Shown: positions 52,045 to 61,543 of the stretch, in pieces
Numbering within the stretch: position 1 is the stretch's first letter
Layout of the letters: each line of letters begins with the position of its first letter
Assembly: GCA_949128115.1 (NCBI GenBank)
Contig: OX421966.1
Span: 66,275,416-66,339,415, forward strand
DNA: 64,000 nucleotides
From: Anaspis maculata
Taxonomy: Eukaryota; Arthropoda; Insecta; Coleoptera; Scraptiidae
Direction: 5' to 3'
Notes under the pieces: model-generated
The model's input: only the letters and a program-made list of their open reading frames with translations
Database searches by the model: none
Told to the model about the DNA's origin: nothing
Translations under genes and position numbers: made by a program

Positions 52045-52422
52045 CTTGGGTTTAGGATAAATTCGAGGGTTATCATTGGCTGAGATATTCTATAACCTTC
52101 TGTTGAAATCCAACGAGCGGTCAACTGGACACTATAATGCTGGAGCCTAATCACATCGGCTGAAACACCTGAAAATGAAAATGTGATCAGATAATGTAAA
52201 ATATGTATATAAAATAATGGAATCATGTCTTGTACTTTATTTCCAACATTGCTATTACCATTGAAATTTACCTTGCGAATGATCACCAACCATCACACAT
52301 TCAAACTGCGTTTCTAAGCGGACAAGTCTTTCAGCCGTTTTCATAGTATTTGTAGGATAGGCGTTTGTGCATTCGATGGCATGCAATTCCTCGTCTTCGT
52401 AGGGATTTTTGGCGTAGGTACC
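52045..52422 (-). CDS. Two spliceable exons of an unrecognised host gene
   Basis: Minus strand. Exon 1: open from 52422 to a donor CAAG|GTAAAT at 52272/52271; protein GTYAKNPYEDEELHAIECTN, then TNTMKTAERLVRLETQFECV and MVGDHSQ. Exon 2: acceptor TTTTCATTTTCAG then 52168-52045 with donor CCAAG|GTAGAA; protein VSADVIRLQHYSVQLTARWI, then STEGYRISQPMITLEFILNP. The phase agrees across the junction (split GGT codon). Composition is protein-like and free of repeats. The 5' end of exon 1 and later exons are not located. No family recognised. It lies downstream of the USP sequences on the same strand but nothing links them. Confidence 0.4.
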
Positions 52423-52799
52423 TCACTTATTCCATGATATCGTGAAGTGGACCTTTGGAATCTCCTCCGGTCACTTGGAGCAGCGATCTATCACTAGATG
52501 GTACGAATTTTACTGTAATGCGATTTTCTCACGGTACCCCTTTTTGTATGATGCCGACAAGCGTGTTGATGAAGGCATTCAAATGCGCAATTCCGATATT
52601 CATTAGCAGTGGTAGCATGAGGAAGAACGGCGAAAACAACAAAATATCCCAGGGTTTCCGACGATTTGTTTGGATTTCTCAATCAAGGTTGATGCGTTGA
52701 GCTTTGGCTGCTGTTTGGCAGGGGTTTCTCCAGCTTGCGGGTTGCAAACTCTTGATGCGGGTATTGGATTTTCCTTTGTTTCTGTTTCTGTTTCGATGT
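52423..52799. other. Stretch downstream of the USP pseudogene
   Basis: On the minus strand a short frame from 52803 (MDIETETETKENPIPASRVC) runs to 52603, possibly a C-terminal extension of the decayed USP copy. No further assignment. Confidence 0.3.
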
Positions 52800-53155
52800 C
52801 CATATCAGGTCACCGACCAAATGGAGAGCTTATCAATAATTTGGCTACTGGAACGACCACTTTGCCTTCATCAAGTATTTTCTGGGGCGTGTGCGGTTCA
52901 AGTTCGTCAAACAAGACATATGCACTCGTTTGGACTAGCAAAACCTCTTCAGCAACTGTGGATAAACTGCTTTTGGCGGCCGTTGTTTTTTGCAGTACCT
53001 TTTGTTTGCAGTCCTCGCGACCGTAGCAAGGACTTGCGGCCCGCGGATAACCGTCCCAGGATATATCCGGCGAAAAACTCCGTAATAGCCTCGTCCACCG
53101 CACCCACCTCCTCCTTTGACGTCCATCTGCAAGAGATATTTGTCTATTATTCAAC
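52800..53155 (-). pseudogene. Decayed USP36/42-like deubiquitinase copy
   Basis: Minus strand. It aligns with parts of the exon at 54540-55444: GRMDVK...VDEAITEFFAG (against NTVEEAVAEFFTA), REDCKQKV (against CEGCKQKV) and TSAYVLFDELEPHTPQKILD (against TSAYVMFYELEPHTPPEVLD). The parts are in different frames, with frameshifts near 53050 and 52960. The whole segment with the catalytic histidine box and the KRFCYF strand is missing or out of frame. Not functional. It lies about 1.4 kb downstream of the better copy on the same strand, indicating an old tandem duplication. Confidence 0.65.
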
Positions 53156-54539
53156 GGGCGCCTGTCGCTCGAAAAGATTAAGTTCTTGAATGTTCTGAAA
53201 TTTGTTCAACTTCTCTTCAAGTGTAGGTTTTAAGTGAAGGGAGCCAGAGTCATGTCTAGAGAGTACATAGATGATTTGACTTGACAAGTTACCGTGGGAA
53301 AATAATTCAAGGTGTCAACATAAAATGACGCAACGACAGGTAGGTGATGCACTGTCAAGTGTGTAAGTCAATACTGAGCGGGAGGACGGAGCCCATGCCC
53401 GAGCTCTATTTGTGGATAAAAACTAGAACAATCTTGGGAGTTGGAGCCCAATAACAATGGAGTCGTTCTGCGTTTCATAATAAAACCATTTTTGGATCCA
53501 CCAACGAAAAATATGAATGACGTGTTTTTTTGATTTTCATATAAAAAATTTTAGGCCAGAAGAAAAATTATCAAAATTGGCTAATGCAGTCCATTAAAAT
53601 CTCCCTAGATTTGAATGACGTCAGCAGTCGCAGCAAACAAGTGCAAGACTTCGCGCCACGCTCCGCACGTGCGAACCATTTGTCATTGTCGAACTATTTG
53701 TCACTGTCAATTCGAAAGACATTTTGACACAATATGGAAAAACTAATACAGACTTTGTAAACACAGCTGATCCAAACGGTGGAATCGCACAAACGGCAAA
53801 TGGCACATAATGACAAGTTTGACACTTTGACAGCAGCGGACCAGTTACGGCAACATGACCACAGTGAAACATAAAACTCACTGGATGCCGGCCGGTGACG
53901 TCAGCAGCTGCGGATGATAAAATTCTCAAAATCGATTTTCCAAGAATCGAAAGCGAAACAAGGGGCAATATTACGACATTTAATATTGAGGGAGACATAG
54001 AAAAGGAAAGTTGCAATCAAAAACGCTCAAATCGTTTCAGCAGATTACAACTGGTGTTCAGGAACTGGAGGATTTGAGCTCTCCTTGATACAAGAAAAAT
54101 GTCACAGTATCATCCTGACTGCCTAGCGCAAAACTGGGTTTTCGCATGAACCTTCCGGTTTGGATGATTGGGTATTTTTAGTGGTTGTAGGTTGCCTTGA
54201 ACGTGTTTTCATTGTAGCCTTGCCAAATGATGTCCACAGGTGTTCCAATTTCAGAAAAAAATCCCTTGTTTCGAAATACCCATTCAAATTATTAAAAACT
54301 TTCCAACTTGAGCTAGACAGTGTGTTCCATAAATGATCCGCAGACTAAATTGTAACAGACTACACAATACTGGAGTCGATTGAGATCACAAGAACAGAAT
54401 GGCTTCAAATTTCACTATTCGGTTCAGGTATGATGTGAAAATCACGTGCAATTCATGAAAATCTCGTTTTTTTCGAATTCAAAGAAATCTTACAAACCTG
54501 AATTGATTTTTACGCAAGAAACTCACCCACTCACTCCAG
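53156..54539. other. Non-coding stretch, nothing recognised
   Basis: TGACGTCAGCAG occurs twice in direct orientation (about 53618 and 53898). No gene-like frame. Confidence 0.35.
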
Positions 54540-55444
54540 CTAGCGGGTTTTTCTTCTCTTCGACATCGGGCTAGGGGCGTAATCCCCCGATGGATACGCC
54601 GCCATTTCCAGTTCAAAATCCGTGACGTCCGCCCTGTCCTCATCGAGCACTTCCGGAGGCGTGTGCGGCTCCAGCTCGTAGAACATGACGTAGGCACTGG
54701 TCTCACTCACTTCTTCGTCCGACAGCTCGCTGACACGAGTGTCATCGAACTTGTAGAAGCTGCCGCATGCAGCCTGGGCAACGGCGGTGTAATGCCCACG
54801 GCTCATCGACGCCCCTTGATGCGAAATGATCGAGACCAGTTTATACGACAGTGGTTCCCCGCTCATCGAAAACTGCGTCAGGTCCAGTTTCCGATTAAAG
54901 TCCACGTGTTTGCTCACCTTCTGGTTCGAGAAGTAGCAAAATCTTTTGAGCTGGAGACACACCACCTTCGGCGGACGTTCCATGGCAAACTGTTTGGTCG
55001 CGGTGACTTTTTGCTTGCAGCCTTCGCAGCCGTAGCCCTCCAGGCTCTCCGCAGTAAAAAATTCCGCGACGGCCTCCTCCACCGTGTTGTTTTCCTTGAC
55101 GTCCAGCAGGAGATCCTGGAAGTGTTGTTCCGTCGTGCTCTTGAAGGAACAACGCTCGCATTCCACCGTCGAAACCAGATTGCCCCCGAATATCTGGTTC
55201 AACGGTGTGGTCTCCTGTTCTTTCTGGTCGATCCGGCGTCCTTTGGAACGGACCAGGTACGCCTTGGTCATATGTTCCACCAGGCAGCGGAGGAATTCGT
55301 GGGCATCCTGCTGGCGGCCCAGCTGGAACTCCTTGCTCAAGACGCTGAGGATGTCTATTACGCGAAACGGGCAGATTAAACCGCCCGATTCCTGCTGAGA
55401 CTCCTCCAGCGTCTCCCGGACCAAGCATATGACACACTGGTCGT
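54540..55444 (-). CDS. Ubiquitin carboxyl-terminal hydrolase (USP36/42-like), last exon or fragment
   Basis: Minus strand. An acceptor TTCCTTTTACAG precedes 55444; the frame runs about 300 codons to TAG at 54540. It covers the USP catalytic domain after the Cys box: CVICLVRETLEESQQESGG, GRQQDAHEFLRCLVEHM, the zinc ribbon pairs CERC and CEGC, CLQLKRFCYF, the His box SRGHYTAVA (catalytic histidine about 54795) and FDDTRVSELSD, then FYELEPHTP. USPs remove ubiquitin from proteins; this subfamily acts in the nucleus/nucleolus. The Cys-box exon (GLxNLGNTCF) is not in the window's right-hand 8.5 kb. The C-terminus is short (ends KRRKTR), much shorter than usual for USP36. GC content is clearly higher than in the surroundings, which fits a conserved exon. 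Confidence 0.8.
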
Positions 55445-56050
55445 CTGTAAAAGGAAATAATATAAATTATAGAACGAGCACGTACTGATTGCTATTGCTG
55501 AAAAGGATGCAGTTTGCTGACCCGAGCCTGAGCGAATATCTTGAAGCATCCGAATGAGTAATAATGACCAATACACCAGAGTAAAATACTGTGCTTTGTT
55601 CAACTGGTGATATTTTGTGGATCAAGTACAATTGAGTTATACAGTTACACAGTACTCAGTGAGTGAGTTCATGGTAATCATTTATGTCAGTTACACATTA
55701 GATACCTGTACTAGGGGAATAAACTATTGACATGCTGAATTCTTCCATATTAAACATATTGACAACTATTGAAATTGTCCGGGGTCGAAGCAGTTTTGGA
55801 ATGAAGAATCATTCCCTAAAATCTGTTACAATCAGTACCTCACACGAAAGTGTATAGAAAGTTGACCCGCAAAATGACTACCACCAAATTTTTGCCCAAA
55901 AGTTTGAAGTTGAACTTTTTATGAACCGTGTTTTTGATTCAAATGTTTCTCTTTTTATTGTTTGTGAGTTCATTCTTCATGAGTGTTCTCATTTTATTGA
56001 TCTTTCAAAATAGTTTTTGGTTGTTCACAGTACGGCACACAACGGATTTT
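55445..56050. other. Presumed intron or intergenic sequence upstream of the USP exon
   Basis: AT-rich; no further USP exon seen. Confidence 0.4.
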
Positions 56051-56248
56051 TATACCGTATGTTCGTTAAAATGATGAATTAGGGCAGGCTGTGAACTTCG
56101 AAACGTATGTCCAAAATGTATTCCATGACGACGGCTCATCATGTTGACATCAAATTTGAGTGATTATTGATAAATTCACGACATACCTACCTACGTTTCT
56201 ATTTCCATAGCCTGCCCTAATTCATGATTTCAACAAACATACGGTATA
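56051..56248. mobile_element. MITE with TATACCGTATGTT ends
   Basis: Inverted ends TATACCGTATGTTCGTT and AACAAACATACGGTATA, with arms extending through GAATTAGGGCAGGCT/AGCCTGCCCTAATTC. 198 bp, non-coding. Confidence 0.75.
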
Positions 56249-57537
56249 TAAGCTCAGTCAAGCATGTAGTTCAACATACTGAAAGTCCTTAAAACAATCC
56301 AGTGTGAGTTTCGGCCGTTGTGGCCTCAAGAAGAACGTGAGGATCAGTTTTATGCATTTATCTCGTGAATGATGCCACTTTGGAAAAAAGTACACGAAAA
56401 AAAGAAATTTTTGGGAAGTTAATTGTCTGTAAAAAAGGTCCTTACATAAATTTCATCCTCAGTCCACCCCTCCTACGTCAAAACACAAGAAATGTGAAAT
56501 AGTCCAGATGCTCGATGCTGAAGACTGTATGGACCTTGATTTTAAAGATGGCGGGGTGCCACTAGGTAGGAGTGTCATCTGATTCATTCTCTTCAGATTG
56601 AAACTTGAAGCCATCAATACTAACTATGCCCGCGGCATATACGGGGTGAAACAGAAATAAAAATTGGAACACTTTTAAATCAAGAACCAAAATAAAGTGA
56701 AGACATGGAAATCGCCATAAATATCTCTTATTTCATGGTCATGGAGTTATTGTAAATTTTGATGGAATATGAAATATCTTGAGACATTCCTGAAATATCT
56801 TCAAAAGACTAAAGTTGTTACCTACCAGAAAAGATATTTTTTACGTATACTAGGGATTATTCAGATATTGAATCGAAACTTTGTGTTTTTATGATGAATG
56901 ACACTAAAAATTAAATAAGAGTAAAATACACCCTCTAGCCTAACCATTGAAAAAGAAAACACACTGTAAAATTTTTTCCGTTACACGAACAAAAATTTTT
57001 TTTTCAGTAACAACATCACTCTTTTAAAGATATTCCGGGAACAGCTCAAGATGTTCGGATGAAGCTCATGATGACTTCATGATCATAAAATCAAGATTAT
57101 TCATGGCTATTTACATGTCTCCACCTAATTCGGTCCTTGAGGTACAAATGTTCGAGTCTTTTTTTTCATTCACCCTGTATATGCCGCCGGCATAGTTAGT
57201 ATTGATGGCTTCAAGTTTCAATCAAAAGAGGATGGATCAGACAACACCTCTTCCAAGTGTGGCATCCCGCCATCTTTGAAGTCAAAGTCCATAGTCTTCA
57301 GCATCGAGCCTCTGGACTATTTTACTTTTTTTTTTCTTTTGAGAGAGGAGGAGTGTACTAACGATGAAATATGTGAGCATCTTTCGTATAGACAATTAAA
57401 TTTCCAAAAATTTCTATCTGGTATTAAATGCAAACAAGTGATTCTCAAGTTCTTCTTGAGGCCACAACGGCCGAAGCTCACACTAGATTCTTAAGGATTT
57501 TAATTATGTTGAACTAGATTCTTAACTGAGTTTATAC
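56249..57537. mobile_element. Foldback element M
   Basis: Arms of about 390 bp: TATAAGCTCAGTCAAG...GTTCAACAT (left) against the complement of GTTGAACTAGATTCTTAACTGAGTTTATA (right). They include CGGCCGTTGTGGCCTCAAGA and the CCGGCATAGTTAGTA/TACTAACTATGCC inner ends. The centre 56641-57180 has its own inverted ends (GGGGTGAA and TTCACCCTG), a nested CAGGGTG-type element. Confidence 0.65.
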
Positions 57538-58583
57538 CGGGTGATCATTTGGAAACTATCCACCCCTAAAAGCTTTTGATTCCTAGTGTAGATTCCTTGG
57601 AACTAAAGCAGTTCGATTTTTATATCGAAGAGGACGTCTGAAACACACATTGGGGAATTGCGATCTTCAGCCTCTTCACCCCCACCCACCAAACTTCGAA
57701 ATTTCGAATAGCACTACCTGCTTTGGGACACATAGAATTAAAGAGAATTAAATTCTCTTCTTTAATTTTTTCTCAATTTTCAACCCCGACCAACTTCCCT
57801 GGAATTCTTTGAGTGTCTAATACAATATTCTTGGCCCCTCAATTCTTTTCAATGCAATCAACGTCATTCTGCATAGCATCAAGCGAGAAACATTTTTTTT
57901 TTTGGAGAAATGTTATCAAGGCTCCCCCTCCGCAATTTGAAAATTTGAATACACAAATACTTTGTGATACATCATTTATCAAAGGTAATCGAATTCTCTT
58001 TCTGGAAACATCTGATCTAAAATTTTCAAAAACTCCCCTTTCTCTTCTAAAATGTCCGATCAATTGGATGAGTGACTGAAAATTGAAAAAAAAATTGTTT
58101 CAAAGAAGATAGTTTGATTCCCTTGAATTCGATGTATCACAAAGTAGGTGGCGTTATTTTCAATTTTCAAGGTTAGTGGATGTGTCAAGTTTGATTAATT
58201 TTCCTTGAACGGTTTCGAAGATATTGAATCAAAACCATCTTCAGGCTTCCACCTTTAGGGGCCTGTAGCTCCCTTAGGAAGCGTTTCCGGACCCATGTCT
58301 ATGGGAACTTTCTTTCTTGTTTTGATGAAAGGAAGCTGCCTTAGAACGTAGTCGGTATATTTTCGGGACACCCTGTGAATTTGGAATTTTCAAGGGTTAT
58401 TTAAGATTACTTTTGCTATTCTTCATGTTAATCGGAAGTAACCGGAAGTGACATAGACTTTTGATTCTCAAATAAAACACTTTGTATATCTTTTGATATT
58501 CGGATAGATTTTTTTTTGAGTAATTTTGAGTGTCAATGCACAGTGGTGGTCTTGAAAATTCTCTATTATGAAAAATGACGATT
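57538..58583. repeat. Diverged CAGGGTG-type repeat sequence
   Basis: Starts CGGGTGATCATTTGG and has a CACCCTG end at 58369. The interior resembles E1/E2 arms in style (TTGTGATACATC, CTTCACCCC) but pairing is poor. No gene. Confidence 0.35.
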
Positions 58584-58811
58584 TTGAAGTGGATTGAATA
58601 TGACAGAAATTTATCAAAATATTGGTAACAGAGGTGGCTGCGAACAAAACTGAAAATCTGAAGTTGAAAGTTTGTATATTGTTCATGTCAGGAAGCGTTG
58701 CCGGTCGAAATCGACACAAGCTATGAACAAACTCTCAACATCAGATTTTTATTTGTGGTCGCATGCCACCTCTGGTACCAATAATTTGATAAATTTCTGT
58801 TATATTCAAAG
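58584..58811. mobile_element. MITE N
   Basis: Inverted ends TTGAATATGACAGAAATTTA and TAAATTTCTGTTATATTCAA, extending through GGTAACAGAGGTGGC/GCCACCTCTGGTACC. About 228 bp hairpin. Confidence 0.7.
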
Positions 58812-59420
58812 ATCGATTGGTAGGAGAGTCGGCGGAGAATTTTGATTCGAAATTAGAAAAATGAGTCAAGAATAAGGAAGGAAAAACAAAAGAAGGATAA
58901 CGGGGTGGGTACTCAGATGTGAAGTTTCATTGTTATTATTGTTAGCAAAGTGAGCTAAAATCATTTCAAATCTAATATGTATGCAGGTAGATTGAACAGG
59001 GTATTCTTGAATTCTTGAACAGGGCAAAAAATCAACGTTCCATTGTACTTCCCTCATTCAAATTGATTATTGATCATGAAAAACTATTTTTGAGAGACTA
59101 ATCAGTTGAAATTATCAACCATTAGGTGTGCATTGAGCTCCTGATCACCAAACAACGTATATTATAAGACTTAGCAATAACTTAGCTAAGTCTAGCTTAG
59201 TCAAGAATGCCATTAAAATGTGTGTTTCGAACTAGGACAGCTATATCTTGATCTAAATCATTCTAGGGACCAATAGAATATCTCACGGATATATACTCGG
59301 CAGCAAACTGGCGCCTACTCTATTTATGACGAAGATGAGTATTTGCTTGGCCTGCTCCACCGTTGTAGATAGGTATGTACTTGAGATGAATGAAGCAACG
59401 CCGCCCTTGTAGAGAACTAA
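58812..59420. other. Non-coding stretch, nothing recognised
   Basis: AT-rich; no repeat partner or gene. Confidence 0.35.
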
Positions 59421-60450
59421 AGGTGGATTTATGCTTGCGGAAATAAGAATAAAAATAAAAATAACAATAAGAATAAAAATAAGAAAATGTTGAACATTAG
59501 CTTTCAGATTCAAGCGTTTATGCTTAAAAATAAGGAATAACAATAAGAATAAGGAACTTCAACTTTCTATTCAGTGTTGCGTATTGAAGATGCGGCAGAT
59601 GTGTCAACAGTGGCGGTGTCAAAGAGTCTTTCAGGGCAAAATGTTCCCTAAATTCTGCAAAAATCATCCTCGATGTTATTGAATAAACAAGTTACGCGGT
59701 TAACTTATGTGAAATAATATTCTACAATGTGTTTTAAAGCCTCCCGTGGCTTGTGTTTCCTTCCGTTGATGACGAGATCCTAGCCCCTCCCAAAAAATAC
59801 TTGTCGTCGCTACTGCCCAAGAAATTTAAGAATAAAAATAACAAGTTGATATTTTCAACTTCTGCTCGAAGATAAGCCGAACGAGTAACGAACGCAGTCG
59901 AGCTTTGCCGATGACGATGGGGACTGCTTTTATGCAATCCGCAGTACACCGATGTAGCAAAAGTTGCCTGAGACTGCCTGCCTTTGGGTAGGGAAGAAAT
60001 TCCCACGGGTTGCTTCGTAACGGCGGTCCAAATGTGGCGCCATCTACCAGTTATCCTCATTTTGTCTATTACCGCAATAATTCAGATTGAGAAGTAGATA
60101 CCTACACTGCACATGATATTATTTGAAATAATGCGATGTAAAAAATTCATTTCTATACCTACCTATTCCAGTATTATCTACACATAAGTGATACTGTATG
60201 ACACTAAACAAAACAAGTAGGAAAACAACCACAATAACAACAGCATAAAGCTAAAAACTGTAACTAGAAATGTTGACGGCTGTCATTTTAATGCTTCGAA
60301 TGACACCTAGGAGCGATGTTTCAAACTATTTCTTATCCTTATTTTTATTTCTGAAGTATAAATGGGCAGTTGCCGTGCTTATTTTCCTTATTTTTATTCT
60401 TATCGTTATTTTTATTTTTATTCTTATTTTTCGCGAGCATAAATCCACCT
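59421..60450. mobile_element. Foldback element O with AATAA-type subterminal repeats
   Basis: Inverted ends AGGTGGATTTATGCTTGCGG and its complement ending AAATCCACCT. Immediately inside both ends are arrays of AATAAGAATAAAAATAA or the complement, with a second array further in (59520-59550 and 60330-60350). The interior is non-coding. No target duplication identified. Confidence 0.65.
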
Positions 60451-61543
60451 CAAGTAAACAAACCGGATGTTTACTTAGTTCGACGGCCTTTTGTGTTTTT
60501 TCTACCGCCACAGTTAAACGATACCTATTCAAATACTTTGTATTTGGGTTGCAACCTGCATAATGTCTAATTACTGAGAAGTAACAATGCTTGACAAGAG
60601 ATTCAAGTCCAATAAATAGTGGTGCAAAGTGGCGAGTCCGGATCCCTGTCGGCACTTACCTACCATTATTCGACGTTTGAATTGCTCATTGAAGGACAAT
60701 AGCAGGCCAGACAAATGCCGGCTTTGTCTCGGGCTTTGTCAAAAATCAAGTGGGCGCCATTTTTGCTGCCGAGTTTACCTGAGCCCCGTGTAACCGTGTC
60801 TGCAAAACATGAGCGCGTTATGTAGTATGTATGTACATTGTACAGGGTGATCACGCGAGAATTCTCCCTCATACTGCCGGCTTCCCCTTTGAGATAATTT
60901 GAGAAGGGAAAATTTTTTCTGGAACAGTTTTTTGCATAGATGTCAAAATTGAAGACTATAATATGGGCTAGTGCCACCGCGGAATCTGAAACTCTTGTGG
61001 TAGCGATTTGGCTAGCGAGCATCTCACTAAATGGTGCTCGTGTCGACTAAAAATATTCTTTTGAACATTTTGAATCTCCTTCACGTAATGACTCCATCAC
61101 AACATGCATAACTAACAAATACACAAGAAATATACAGGATGGTCCGACTTTCATGTCATTAAATTCAAGGGTCGATAGAGAATGAAAAATGAAGGGGACT
61201 TTCTCCAGAAAACATATTTGAAAAATGCCTAATAACAGAGATGCAGCCCTTCAAAGTTGGAAATGAAGAATCGTTTTTTCCGCATTACTTTTGAACCGTT
61301 CAACCGATTCGATTCAAAATGGAACCAAATGTTCACTGAAATTATCCTCTGTCGAACAATCATAACATGTTTCATGAAAAAGTTTCAGGGGCGTAGACAT
61401 TAGGGGGTGTCCCTACTTTTCCTCCCCTGTTATTCACCTCCCAAGTTATATAGGTGTATATTTCATAAAATTATTTTGTATACATATATCTTGAAAAGAA
61501 AAATAAGCAAAAAAAAAAAAAAAAAAAAAAAAAAATGTATAAC
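60451..61543. other. Non-coding stretch with lone element ends
   Basis: TACAGGGTGATC at 60842 and TACAGGATGGTCC at 61133 look like single ends of CAGGGTG-type elements. A 27-base A run lies at 61509-61535. Confidence 0.35.

Noticed and set aside
61509..61535. A run as the tail of the minus-strand R2-group element
   Set aside because: A minus-strand element would give a T run here on the plus strand; the A run has the wrong orientation.
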